A DNA stretch of 53,544 bases from Thermoflexales bacterium (GTDB lineage: Bacteria; Chloroflexota; Anaerolineae; B4-G1; DUEL01): assembly GCA_014360895.1 (NCBI GenBank), contig JACIWQ010000006.1, forward strand, positions 1-53,544, written 5' to 3'. Below, one piece after another: positions 16,620-26,012 of the stretch. The notes under the pieces are model-generated. The model was not told the origin of the DNA. It was given only the letters and a program-made list of their open reading frames with translations, and ran no database searches. How positions within the stretch are numbered: the stretch's first letter is position 1; each line of letters begins with the position of its first letter. The translations under genes and the position numbers were made by a program.

Positions 16620-18347
16620 ATGATCCGAGTCCTTCCCCCCGAAATCGTCGCTCAGATTGCCGCCGGTGAGGTGGTGGGGCGGCCCGCGTCCGTCATCAAA
16701 GAACTGGTGGAGAACAGCATAGATGCGGGCGCGCGGGAAATCCGCATAGAGGTCGCCGACGGCGGCAAGCGGATGATGCGCGTCGCCGATGACGGTTGTG
16801 GCATCCCCGCCGCCGAGGTGGAACTGGCCTTCCAGCGCCACGCCACCAGCAAACTGGCCTCTGCTGAGGACCTGAACCGCATCGCCACCCTGGGTTTCCG
16901 GGGGGAGGCGCTGGCCTCCATCGCCGCCGTCAGCCGGGTGATCTGCGCCACGCGCGCGGCGGAGGAGGAAACGGGAACTCTCATCCGGCTGGAGGGGGGC
17001 GAAGTGGTCAGCCGCCGCCCCATCGGCCGCCCACCCGGAACGACGGTCACCGTGGAGGACATCTTCTACAACGTCCCTGCGCGCCGCAAATTCCTGCGCT
17101 CTTCCGCTACCGAACGGCGCCACATAGACGCCTGGATCACCCGCTACGCGATGGCCTACCCCACCCTCCGCTTCGCCCTGGTCCACGACGGGCGGGAGGT
17201 CTTCCGGTCGCCCGGGACCGGGCGGATGCGGGACGTGCTGGTGGCCGTCTACGGCGTGGAGGTGGGGAGCGCGCTGCTGGAGATTCCCCCCGAAGAGGGC
17301 GCGACGGTCCGGGTGGAGGGTTTTGTCAGCCCGCCGTACTTCCATCGGGCCGACCGGGGGGAAATCACCCTCTTTGTCAACGGCCGCTGGGTCCAGGACG
17401 CGCGCCTGACCTACGCCGTCATCCAGGCCTACCATACCCTCATCCCCACCGGGCGGTATCCGCTGGCCGTCGTCATGGTGACCCTCCCGCCGGAGGACGT
17501 GGATGTGAATGTCCACCCCGCCAAAGCGGAGGTCCGCTTCCGGGATGGAGACGGGGTCTTCCGGGCCGTCCAGCGGGCCGTTCGGCAGGCAGTGACCGAG
17601 GAGGCCGGGGTTCCGAGGATGCAGGCCATCTCCGGCCCCGCTCCCCCTGCCCATCCCCCGGAACTTCGGTTCCCGGAGGCGCCGCGCGGGGAACCGGTTC
17701 GGCCGACTCCGATGCCCATGTTGGTGCCGCCTGTCGCTCCGGCGGCCAGGTTGCCAGTGTTGCGGGTGATCGGACAGGTCGCCGCGACGTACATCATCGC
17801 CGAGGGGCCGGACGGCCTCTATCTGATAGACCAGCACGCGGCCCACGAGCGGGTGCTCTACGAGCGGATGATGGCCCAGCGCTCCGGCGGGATACCGGTC
17901 CAATCCCTGTTGGAGCCGGTGGCGGTGGACCTGCCGCCCGAATGGGCAGGACTGGTGGAAGCCCACCAGGAGACGCTGCACCGTCTGGGCGTGGAAGTGG
18001 AACCTTTCGGGGGCAACACCTTCCTGATCCGGGCGCTACCGGTGGCGCTCACATCGGCCCACCCCCGGGACGTCCTGACCGAAGTGGCCCAGGGGCTGGC
18101 GGAAGAGGGCGGAGAAGCGAGGAGGCAGCAGAACGGGGGAGCGGCAGAGGAAGAGATAGAAAGGGCGATCATCCGGCGAGTCTGTAAACAGGGGGCGATC
18201 AAGGCCGGGCAGGTCCTCTCCCGGGAAGAAATGGAGGAACTGCTGCGGGCGTTGGAAAGATGTGAGAACCCGCGCACCTGCCCTCACGGCCGCCCGACGA
18301 TGATCCACATTAGCACCGCCCAACTGGCGCGGGAGTTCCAGAGGTGA
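16620..18347 (+). CDS. mutL: DNA mismatch repair endonuclease MutL
   Basis: A 575-residue MutL. The N-terminal GHKL ATPase (about 1-330) shows IAAGEVV, ENSIDAGA, DDGCGI, the GFRGEAL box and PGTTV. The C-terminal dimerisation/nuclease domain carries DQHAAHERVLYE, the metal-binding signature of nicking MutL proteins, plus CKQGAIKAG and CPHGRP. It is therefore predicted to nick DNA, as in bacteria without MutH. A proline-rich linker separates the domains. MutS is not in the window. The ATG at 16620 opens the conserved N terminus (MIRVLPPEIVAQIAAGEVV) and comes straight after the tandem heptads, with no standard ribosome site. Confidence 0.95.
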   Translation: MIRVLPPEIVAQIAAGEVVGRPASVIKELVENSIDAGAREIRIEVADGGKRMMRVADDGCGIPAAEVELAFQRHATSKLASAEDLNRIATLGFRGEALASIAAVSRVICATRAAEEETGTLIRLEGGEVVSRRPIGRPPGTTVTVEDIFYNVPARRKFLRSSATERRHIDAWITRYAMAYPTLRFALVHDGREVFRSPGTGRMRDVLVAVYGVEVGSALLEIPPEEGATVRVEGFVSPPYFHRADRGEITLFVNGRWVQDARLTYAVIQAYHTLIPTGRYPLAVVMVTLPPEDVDVNVHPAKAEVRFRDGDGVFRAVQRAVRQAVTEEAGVPRMQAISGPAPPAHPPELRFPEAPRGEPVRPTPMPMLVPPVAPAARLPVLRVIGQVAATYIIAEGPDGLYLIDQHAAHERVLYERMMAQRSGGIPVQSLLEPVAVDLPPEWAGLVEAHQETLHRLGVEVEPFGGNTFLIRALPVALTSAHPRDVLTEVAQGLAEEGGEARRQQNGGAAEEEIERAIIRRVCKQGAIKAGQVLSREEMEELLRALERCENPRTCPHGRPTMIHISTAQLAREFQR

Positions 18348-18353
18348 ACAGCT

Positions 18354-19016
18354 ATGGCTCCACTATTCTACCCTTCATTTCAGGCCCTGCGCCTGGCGGA
18401 CGTCATCTTTGAGGAAATCGCTCGGCGCGTGCCCGGGTACGTCGGGCGGCTGGGGGCGGCATGGTACTGGCGACTGGCGGGCGGAACCCTGGTCACCTTC
18501 TGGCTGGATTACACCGTCACCGAGGAGCGGTGGGATGTGATTCGCGCCCAGGCCAGCAACGGCCGGGCCGGGGTATTCAACCGGGCGGATTTCCCCTTCG
18601 CGGCCTATGGCACGCTGCTCACCTCCCCGCCGTACATTCACGACCTGCAGGGAGTGGCGGAATGGGCGAACCGGCTCTACTTCAACATGGGCCACCTGAT
18701 TGCGGAGGCTGCCCAGTGGTTGCAGATGTTGCAGGCGTCCGCCATCGCCCCTCAGGTCAGCCCACCGGCCTCTTTCCCGACCCTGAATCCGCTGGAACAG
18801 GAACTGGTCCGCTATACCCTGGAGCACCTGGATGGGCGGTTTGACCTGGTCCGCCTGCGGAATGCGTTCCAGGGGCGGGTCTCCATGCGCCGCCTGCAGC
18901 GGCTGGCCCAGGAATGGGAGTCCATGGGGTTGCTCACCCCCCGTCCCCGCCGGGTGACCTACGCGCTGCGCGCGCTGATGGAGGCGGAAATAGAAAGCGG
19001 CCCCCCTGAGGGGTGA
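18354..19016 (+). CDS. hypothetical protein with C-terminal winged-helix-like region
   Basis: A 220-residue protein that I do not recognise. The ATG at 18354 has GAGGTG upstream and lies only 6 bp after mutL, so the two are cotranscribed. Residues 1-135 are rich in aromatic residues (WYWRLAGG, FNMGHL). Residues 145-210 look like a small winged helix: helix LEQELVRYTLEHLDG, recognition-like helix SMRRLQRLAQEWESMG, then a basic PRPRRVTYALRALM. A DNA-binding regulator is one possibility. A terminator with a 13-bp stem follows. Confidence 0.7.
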   Translation: MAPLFYPSFQALRLADVIFEEIARRVPGYVGRLGAAWYWRLAGGTLVTFWLDYTVTEERWDVIRAQASNGRAGVFNRADFPFAAYGTLLTSPPYIHDLQGVAEWANRLYFNMGHLIAEAAQWLQMLQASAIAPQVSPPASFPTLNPLEQELVRYTLEHLDGRFDLVRLRNAFQGRVSMRRLQRLAQEWESMGLLTPRPRRVTYALRALMEAEIESGPPEG

Positions 19017-19041
19017 CCGCCTTCATTTTGTTGATAATGAA

Positions 19042-19079
19042 CGTGCCAGGCACTTCCGGGAGTGCCTGGCACGCTTTTT
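19042..19079 (+). terminator. terminator hairpin built from a GTGCCAGGCAC palindrome
   Basis: A perfect 13-bp stem (19042-19054 with 19061-19073) and five T at 19075-19079 end the mutL operon. The T-stretch overlaps the stop codon of the convergent giant kinase gene by two bases. A close copy of the same palindrome lies at 25129-25164. Confidence 0.88.
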
Positions 19080-22000
19080 ACCGGATGGCTCGCTCCAGTT
19101 TGCGCAGCGCCGCCGCGACGTCCTCCAGCAACTCCTCCCTCTGCAGAACCCCTTTCTGAATCAACGCCTCAATCCGATTATTAAGCACCTGACGGTCTCG
19201 CTCCGTCAGCTCTTTGGCCGTGACGACGATGATGGGAATGGCACGGGTGGATTCGTCCGCCTTCAGCGCTTCCAGCACCGCGAACCCGTCCATCTCCGGC
19301 ATCAGCAGGTCCAGGATGATGATGTGCGGGCGCCGCTGATGGACCAGCAGGATGGCCTCCTGCCCGCTGGCCGCCTCCATCACCTCGTACCCCTCCTGGG
19401 TCTCTATCATCCGCCGCAGGAGGTTGCGGTCATCCGGCTGGTCGTCCACCACCAGTACCCGATGGCGGCCTTCCTCCCGGTCCAGGCGATCCAGCGCGGC
19501 CAGCAGGTCCTGCTCCAAGATGGGCTTGACCAGATAATCAGCGGCCCCCAAGCTCAGTCCTCGCCCCTTCTCGGCAACGATGGTGCACATAATGACCGGA
19601 ATGTCCCGGGTTTCGGGGTCCGCCTTCAGTTCCTGGATGACCTGCCAGCCATCCTTGCCGGGCATCATCACATCCAGGGTGATGGCAAAGGGTCGGATTC
19701 GCCGGGCCTCCTCCACCACCCGGAACGGGTCGCTCAGGCCCACCACCCGATAACCCTGTTTATCCAGGTACCGGCGGAAGAGGGTGATGACCCCCTCATC
19801 GTCGTCCACGCAGAGGACAACCCGCCCCGGTTGTTCGGGAGCCGGAGACGTCGCCTCCGCCGGCGGCGGCACCTCCTCCGGCTTCGCCTCCGCCTTCGCG
19901 GGCGGCCCCTGGATGGGCAGGGTGAAGGTGAAGGTGGACCCCTTGCCCAGTTCGCTCTCCACCCATATCTTCCCACCGTGGAGTTCTATGAAGGACTTGC
20001 TGATGGTCAGCCCCAGGCCCGTGCCGCCGTATTTGCGGGATGGGGACGCGTCCACCTGGGTGAAGGCTTCAAAGATGTTGGGCAGTTTCTCCGGCGGAAT
20101 GCCGATGCCGCTATCCGAGACCGAGATGACGACGTAATCCCCATCCACCCGGGCCTCCACCCGAATGAAGCCCTGATCGGTGAACTTGGCCGCGTTGGAG
20201 ACCAGGTTGAGGAGGACCTGCCGCACCCGACGGCTGTCGGCGGTGATAGTGGGTAGGTCAGCTGGGACCGACTGCTGGAGTTCTATGGGCTTATCCTTGA
20301 CCAGGGCGACCGCGGTGGACATCACACCCCGGATAATCTCCTGCAGGTCGGTGGGTTCAAAGGCCAGTTCCATCTTGCCGGCCTCAATCTTGGAGATGTC
20401 CAGGATGTCGTTGATGAGGCCGAGCAGGTGCTGACCGCTATTGAAGATGGCCTCCAGGTCCTGCCGTTGCTGTTCGGTAATGGGCCCGTCAATTCCCTTG
20501 AGAATGACGCGGGAGAAGCCGATGATGGAGTTGAGAGGCGTCCGCAGTTCGTGGGACATGTTGGCCAGGAACTGGGACTTGAGCCGGTCCACCTCCTTGA
20601 GCCGTTCCGCCGTCTCCACCGCCTCCTGGTAGAGGCGGGCATTCTCCCAGGCAACGCTCAGGTTGGCCGCGATGATGCGCAGGAACTCCAGTTCGCCCTC
20701 ATCAATGGGCGGATGTCCCGGCTGCCGGGCCAGGACTAACAGCCCCAACGGCTGTCCACGGATGACCAGGGGGGCCAGAGCCGCATCCAGCAGGCCCAAC
20801 TCGCGCGCGACCGCCGTCATCCGTCCACCTGCTGCGATGCGCGGAATATCCCGCAGCACAGTCACGTCGGGGCTGAAGAGGGCGTCCACCAGTGGCTTAG
20901 CTCGCTGCCGATCCATAACAAGCGCTGATGGGGGCGGCAGCGGGAACCCGGCCCCCAGGTGGTTCACCGCGGCGGCCACCCGTAGCCCATCGGCCGCAGC
21001 GTCCCATTCCAGGATGGCCACCGGCATCTCCAGCCGCTGGGCGACAACCGCGGCAGCCCGGCGGAGCAATTCGTAGGGATCCATCGTCGCGGCGGCCACC
21101 TGGAGCACCTCGCTGATGAGGGCCCGGCGGCGGGCCTCCGCCTCTGTCTCGGCGAAGAGTCGGGCGTTCTCCAGCGCGACCCCGGCCTGACTGGCCAGAG
21201 AGGTCAGCAGGAGCACATCGGCCGGGGTGAAGGCACCGGCCCGGTCGCTCTGGACGTCCAGCACGCCGATGACTCGCCCTTTGACCTCAATCGGCACAAC
21301 CAGTTCCGCGCGGGTAGCCGACAGTTCCGGGACGGTGATGAACCGGGGATCGCTCATCACGTCGTTGACCAGCACGGGTTGCCCGAGCCGCGCGGCATCG
21401 GTTGCGATACCGGGCCGGTTTATATCCAGCGTAAGACTGCGGGGTGGAAGACGGCGGTCGGTGTTCCCGATGGTGCTTCCGTCCTCAAAGACCAGATGGC
21501 GGTCCTCCGCCAGTAAAATGCCAATAAAGTAGTAGCCGAAGCGGGATTTGGTGATGTCCACAATTTGCCGGACCAGGGCCTGGGGGTCCAGAACCGAACT
21601 GATGGTGCGGCCGATTTCGTTGATGGCCTCCAGTTCCCGGGCCCGGCGGCGGGTCTCCTCCAGCAGGCGCAGGTTTTCCATCGCGATGGCGGCCTGACCA
21701 CAGAGGGTCCACAGGTTGCGGAGCAGCCGCTCGGGGTAGGTGGAAGGAGTATCCCGCCCGATCAGGAGCGCGCCCAGAATCCGCCCACCGATGGAGATGG
21801 GCACCAGGGCAAAAGAGCGCAACCGCACAACCTCCAGGAGAGTCCGGGCCTGGGCGTCCATGCGCGGGTCGGCGTAGATGTCCTCCACTGCGAAGGTCTC
21901 GGTGGGCTGAACGAACGGGCGCAGGCCGAAATCGGCCAGGGGGATACGGGTACCGTATGGATGGACCGGACGGCCATCCACAGCCCAATGCTCGCCCATC

Positions 22001-25000
22001 ACGACGTGCGTGGGTTTCTCCGGCGTATCTATGAGCAGAATTCGGGCCAGGTCTAGGCCGGCGCGGGCGGCGTACCCGATCAGCGCCTGGGCCACCTCTG
22101 TCTGGGAGGTCGCCGCGCCGATGGCCCGGCTGGCCTCAAAGAGTTCGCGGGTCTCCGTCAGGCTCTGGCTGGTCTCGGCGAAGAGCCGGGCGTTCTCAAT
22201 GGCTGTCGCCAATTGGTCGGCCATCGTCTGCAGAGCCGTGATGTCCTCCTCGGTGAAGGCAGCGGGACGGTCGGACTGAATGGTCATCGCGCCGATGACC
22301 CGGCCCCGGGAGATGAGCGGCAGGGCCATCTCGGAGCGGGTGTGCGGGAGGAGAGGGTTGTCAAACCGGATAGCTTCCACCCCCACGTCCAGCGCGATGC
22401 GGGCCTTCGCGTTGGCCGTGCACCAGCCGATCATAGAGCGGCCGCCGACCTCCAGTTTATGGCCCATCTCCAGCATCTGTTTCCCGGCCTCGCCCGTGCC
22501 GGCCCGCAGGACGGCCCAGCGGCCCGCCTCGTCCAGCAGGAAAATACCGACGTAGTAGAGGTCAAACCGCTGACGGATCAGTTCGGCCGCCTGCGGGAGA
22601 AGTTCTTCCAGGCTCAGGATGGAGGATGCGGCGGCGGAGACCTCGGCAGCGGTAGCCAGTTGGGCAGCCCGACGGGTCGTCTCTTCCAGCAGGCGGCGGT
22701 TCTCCAGCGCCACCGCCACCTGGTCGGCGATGGTGCGGACCCGGCGGATGTGCTCTTCGGAGAGGCCCGTGACCGGATTGGGGCTGATGAAACTCAGGAA
22801 ACCCAGGGCCCGCCCGAAGAGGCTCACCCCGGCGGTGACCATCCCGCGCATGCCCATGTTGCGGGTGGTCTCCCGGACTTCGTCGGGGATGTCCGCACTG
22901 GGGTCCTCCACGTCGGGGTAGACCAGGATGAAGTCCGGCTCATCCAGGACCCGGCGGGCGGCCTTCCGGTCGGCGATGGGGAAAGCTTGCATAGACGGGA
23001 GGGCCATCCATTCCTCACCGGCTGCCACCACCGGGTAGATGTCGCCGTGGGTGGGAATTCCGTCCGGGTCGGTCAGGGTGGCGACGGTCAGGGAGCAGGC
23101 CGTAAAGCCCAGGAGTCCCGCCACTTCGGCAGCGCCGCGCACGATACCTTCCACGGAGGTCGCCTCGCTGATGGCCCGGGCGGCCCGGTAGAGGGCCTCG
23201 GTCTCAGAGAGGGCCTGGCGCACCTCCTCCAGACGGCGGATGGATTGGACGGCGACGGCGGCCTGGCCGGCCAGACTCATCAGGCGGCGCACATCCGCCT
23301 CGGGGAACTCGCGCGGCTGGCTGTAAATGGCATTGACGTACCCGATCCACTGCCCGGCCACCACCAGGGGCACAAAAATGGTGCTCCCGGCCTGGAAGCG
23401 GTCCCGATAGAGGGCCCGCGCTCGCTCATCCATCCGGGGATCGGTCACCACATCGGAGATGATGGTCGGCGCATCGGGCCGGAGCAGGCGGGTCGCAGAA
23501 GGAAAGGCACGCAGGGGATACCGGTCGCCCAAAGCTTCCGACGGCAGCCGGGTCCAGCGGGCCACCGGGATGCTCCACTCCGGCACATCCTCGCCCACCC
23601 AGGGCCGATTGTAGAGGTTCAGGCTTACGTTACGGTCGGCCTCGCCCACCAGGGTGTATTTCTGCAGGACGGCCAGGATTTCATCGTAGGACTGGGCGGC
23701 GTTCAGTTCCGCGCTGGCCTGGTAGAGCATCTCCGTCTCGGCCAGGGCCTGCTGGGTCTGCTCAAAGAGACGCCGGTTCTCCAGCGCCAGCGCCAGTCCT
23801 TCCTGGACCGTCGTGATCAGGGCCAGTTCGTCCTCCGTCCAGGCCCGCGGGCCGGTTTCCTCCAGCCCCAACCAGCCAACAGGTTGTCTACCCACCATCA
23901 CAGGGGCCAGGAGAAGGGAACGCCCATCATGCTCCATAATCACCGGACGGTCCGGAGGCATATCCACGACCGGTATGGGAAGGGGATGGGAAAGCGGCGA
24001 GAGGGTCTCCAGGTCGTAGAGGTATCCGAGGGGCTCCTCCGGCCGACGGCTGAGGTAGGCCCCCCATTCCTGCCGGATATAACGGCTCTGGATAGCCTCC
24101 ATCTGCCGGAGGTTCTCCCGGAACTGCTCAAAGAGCCGGGCGTTCTGGATCGCGATGGCCAGTTGGTCTGCGACAATCTCAAAGGTGGTGATGTCCTCTG
24201 GGGAAAAAGCGGCCTCGCGATCGCTCTGGACCGTCAGCGCACCGATGACGGCGTCGCCCGCGATCAGGGGAATGGCCAGTTCGGACCGGGTGTTCGGGAG
24301 GAGAGGGTTCTCAAAGCGGACAGCCTCCGCGCCCACATCCAGGGCAATGCGCGGCTGGCGGTTGGCGATACACCAGCCGATCATGGAATGGCCACCGACC
24401 TCCAGCCGATACCCCTCCTCCACCATCTTACGCCCCGCCTCACCGGTGCCCGCCTTCAGAACGGCGTACCGGCCCGCTTCATCCACCAGGAAGAGACCCA
24501 CGTAATAGAGACCGAACTCCCGGAGGAGTACATCCACGGAAGTCTGGAGGAGAGTGGGTAAGTCCAGGATGGAAGTTGCTGCCCGAGCGACTTCGGCGGC
24601 CGCTTGAAGTTGAGTCTGGCGCCGCTGTAGCGCGGCCAGGGCCTCTTGCTCCCGTTGGACCTGTTCCTCCAAGGCAGCTCCCAGAACCCGATAGGTCCGT
24701 TCCAACTCGGTGATTGCGTCCTTTGTGCGGACATCCACCAGGGTCAAGAACCATCGGGAGCGATATGCTTCCAGGTGGGAGGCAACGGCCTTAAAGGCCC
24801 CCTCATCCAGGCTCTCCAGCAGAGTCTGGGAGAGCGCGCCCAATGCCTCTACCGCTGCCTGGGGGCTCAGGCCCATCCGAACCCACTCCCCTATGCGGTG
24901 AGAGCAATCCTCTTCCTGAAGGGTGCCAGCGGCCTGCTGGAGAAACATCTCCACCAGTTGCCGGCTGACCTCCGGGACGGGGCGAACAGAGGCCATGCGG

Positions 25001-25116
25001 CCGGTATTGTGAAATACGTTCCGGCGCAGAGCCTCTGCGACTCGCTCCTGCAAAACCGGTCGTTGGTCCTCCAGTGTCCTCAGAAGTTCAAGACGGTCCA
25101 TTCCCCACTCTTCCAT
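19078..25116 (-). CDS. giant soluble multi-GAF hybrid histidine kinase with two receivers
   Basis: A 2012-residue intact frame. Residues 1-150 form a helical domain also found in the 153-aa and 686-aa neighbours (RsbRD_N-like by my reading). About eight GAF units follow, spanning roughly 170-1505; the second (345-455) is a short form. HisKA has SHELRTPL (phospho-His near 1522). HATPase_c is at about 1625-1745 ([16 protein letters not shown]). A Pro/Glu-rich linker leads to receiver 1 (about 1765-1880, [10 protein letters not shown]) and receiver 2 (about 1885-2005, [10 protein letters not shown]). No membrane segment is present, so it is cytosolic. It is the last gene of the sensor cluster and probably its integration hub. 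The start could be 25116 or the ATG at 25101; neither has a strong ribosome site. Confidence 0.93.
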   Translation of the reverse strand: MEEWGMDRLELLRTLEDQRPVLQERVAEALRRNVFHNTGRMASVRPVPEVSRQLVEMFLQQAAGTLQEEDCSHRIGEWVRMGLSPQAAVEALGALSQTLLESLDEGAFKAVASHLEAYRSRWFLTLVDVRTKDAITELERTYRVLGAALEEQVQREQEALAALQRRQTQLQAAAEVARAATSILDLPTLLQTSVDVLLREFGLYYVGLFLVDEAGRYAVLKAGTGEAGRKMVEEGYRLEVGGHSMIGWCIANRQPRIALDVGAEAVRFENPLLPNTRSELAIPLIAGDAVIGALTVQSDREAAFSPEDITTFEIVADQLAIAIQNARLFEQFRENLRQMEAIQSRYIRQEWGAYLSRRPEEPLGYLYDLETLSPLSHPLPIPVVDMPPDRPVIMEHDGRSLLLAPVMVGRQPVGWLGLEETGPRAWTEDELALITTVQEGLALALENRRLFEQTQQALAETEMLYQASAELNAAQSYDEILAVLQKYTLVGEADRNVSLNLYNRPWVGEDVPEWSIPVARWTRLPSEALGDRYPLRAFPSATRLLRPDAPTIISDVVTDPRMDERARALYRDRFQAGSTIFVPLVVAGQWIGYVNAIYSQPREFPEADVRRLMSLAGQAAVAVQSIRRLEEVRQALSETEALYRAARAISEATSVEGIVRGAAEVAGLLGFTACSLTVATLTDPDGIPTHGDIYPVVAAGEEWMALPSMQAFPIADRKAARRVLDEPDFILVYPDVEDPSADIPDEVRETTRNMGMRGMVTAGVSLFGRALGFLSFISPNPVTGLSEEHIRRVRTIADQVAVALENRRLLEETTRRAAQLATAAEVSAAASSILSLEELLPQAAELIRQRFDLYYVGIFLLDEAGRWAVLRAGTGEAGKQMLEMGHKLEVGGRSMIGWCTANAKARIALDVGVEAIRFDNPLLPHTRSEMALPLISRGRVIGAMTIQSDRPAAFTEEDITALQTMADQLATAIENARLFAETSQSLTETRELFEASRAIGAATSQTEVAQALIGYAARAGLDLARILLIDTPEKPTHVVMGEHWAVDGRPVHPYGTRIPLADFGLRPFVQPTETFAVEDIYADPRMDAQARTLLEVVRLRSFALVPISIGGRILGALLIGRDTPSTYPERLLRNLWTLCGQAAIAMENLRLLEETRRRARELEAINEIGRTISSVLDPQALVRQIVDITKSRFGYYFIGILLAEDRHLVFEDGSTIGNTDRRLPPRSLTLDINRPGIATDAARLGQPVLVNDVMSDPRFITVPELSATRAELVVPIEVKGRVIGVLDVQSDRAGAFTPADVLLLTSLASQAGVALENARLFAETEAEARRRALISEVLQVAAATMDPYELLRRAAAVVAQRLEMPVAILEWDAAADGLRVAAAVNHLGAGFPLPPPSALVMDRQRAKPLVDALFSPDVTVLRDIPRIAAGGRMTAVARELGLLDAALAPLVIRGQPLGLLVLARQPGHPPIDEGELEFLRIIAANLSVAWENARLYQEAVETAERLKEVDRLKSQFLANMSHELRTPLNSIIGFSRVILKGIDGPITEQQRQDLEAIFNSGQHLLGLINDILDISKIEAGKMELAFEPTDLQEIIRGVMSTAVALVKDKPIELQQSVPADLPTITADSRRVRQVLLNLVSNAAKFTDQGFIRVEARVDGDYVVISVSDSGIGIPPEKLPNIFEAFTQVDASPSRKYGGTGLGLTISKSFIELHGGKIWVESELGKGSTFTFTLPIQGPPAKAEAKPEEVPPPAEATSPAPEQPGRVVLCVDDDEGVITLFRRYLDKQGYRVVGLSDPFRVVEEARRIRPFAITLDVMMPGKDGWQVIQELKADPETRDIPVIMCTIVAEKGRGLSLGAADYLVKPILEQDLLAALDRLDREEGRHRVLVVDDQPDDRNLLRRMIETQEGYEVMEAASGQEAILLVHQRRPHIIILDLLMPEMDGFAVLEALKADESTRAIPIIVVTAKELTERDRQVLNNRIEALIQKGVLQREELLEDVAAALRKLERAIR

Positions 25117-25128
25117 CGTTCAGGTGTG

Positions 25129-25164
25129 AACGTGCCAGGCACTTTCGGAAGTACCTGGCACGTT
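25129..25164. repeat. GTGCCAGGCAC-type palindrome
   Basis: 16-bp arms (25129-25144 and 25149-25164, one mismatch, loop TCGG). It is nearly the same sequence as the terminator stem at 19042-19073. The two copies lie just outside the two ends of the giant kinase gene. Confidence 0.85.
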
Positions 25165-25172
25165 CCTATTTA

Positions 25173-25967
25173 TCACCGCTTGACCAGGATGGCCCCGTAG
25201 AACTCCAGGCCCACCCCCTCCCGGTCCGCCTCGGTAATCTGGTCCTGAAGCCCCAGCCACTCCGCCAGGGGCCGGAACCCGGGTTCGTCGGCCTCCCACG
25301 GTTTCATCCATTCTATGGACTGCTCCAGAGTCAGGAAGTGATAGGGGCTCCCCATCCGGTCAAACATATCCAAGAACTGCTGCATTTGCGGGGTCATCAG
25401 ATGGGGGTCCTTAGTCTCAAATGTGCCAAACATCCTGCTTCCCGGAGCAGCCCATTCGTAGAGCGCCCGGGCAATCCGCTTAACCTCCTCCTCGGTCAGA
25501 AAACAGGTCACCGCATTGAAACCAATAGCGATTTTCCGGTTGTCCCCAAAGAGCTCCCCGATCACTGGGGAGCGCAAAAGGGAGTCTATATCCCGAATGT
25601 CCGCCTCAATATAGCGAACCCGGGGGTTCCCCTCCAGCAATTGGGTGCCATAAGCGACAACAACCGGGTCGTTGTCTACATAAATGACTTTGGCATGAGG
25701 AACGACCTGGTGGATGTGCTCCACCGTCGGCAACCCGGATGCGAGGTCCAGAAAGCAGTCAAACCCTTCCTCGCTGAGCTGGAGCACCGCCTCGTGGAGG
25801 AACATCCGGAGCATCCGGACCCACTTGCGGGTGGAAGGAACCAGGCTGATCATATACTCGGCGGCCTGGCGGTCCGCCTCAAAGTTGTGTGTACCGCCGA
25901 GGACGTAGTCGTAGACTCGCCCGGCGTTGGGGATATTGGGATCCATAGCAGCGACGCGGCGTTCCAT
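25173..25967 (-). CDS. DUF574-family SAM-dependent methyltransferase (copy 2)
   Basis: A 264-residue protein of the DUF574/Methyltransf_19 type. The family's N-terminal signature is clear: PNAGRVYDYVLGGTHNFEAD near residue 13, followed by DLASGLPT as the SAM-binding loop and VIYVDNDPVV as the acidic end of the second strand. The substrate of this family is not known to me. It is paralogous to the gene at 28756-29550 (same length). The ATG at 25967 follows AGGAGG. It lies between the 686-aa GAF protein and the giant kinase, both of which carry the same N-terminal helical domain. Confidence 0.85.
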   Translation of the reverse strand: MERRVAAMDPNIPNAGRVYDYVLGGTHNFEADRQAAEYMISLVPSTRKWVRMLRMFLHEAVLQLSEEGFDCFLDLASGLPTVEHIHQVVPHAKVIYVDNDPVVVAYGTQLLEGNPRVRYIEADIRDIDSLLRSPVIGELFGDNRKIAIGFNAVTCFLTEEEVKRIARALYEWAAPGSRMFGTFETKDPHLMTPQMQQFLDMFDRMGSPYHFLTLEQSIEWMKPWEADEPGFRPLAEWLGLQDQITEADREGVGLEFYGAILVKR

Positions 25968-26012
25968 GAGATTCCTCCTGAAGATAGATTTGCAATTCTC
26001 CCAAGGGCGGCC

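Noticed and set aside
19078-25116. Frameshift or gene fusion artefact in the giant kinase
   Set aside because: The frame is continuous, domain order is sensible and similar smaller proteins surround it; nothing in the sequence suggests a misjoin, though reads would be needed to exclude it fully.
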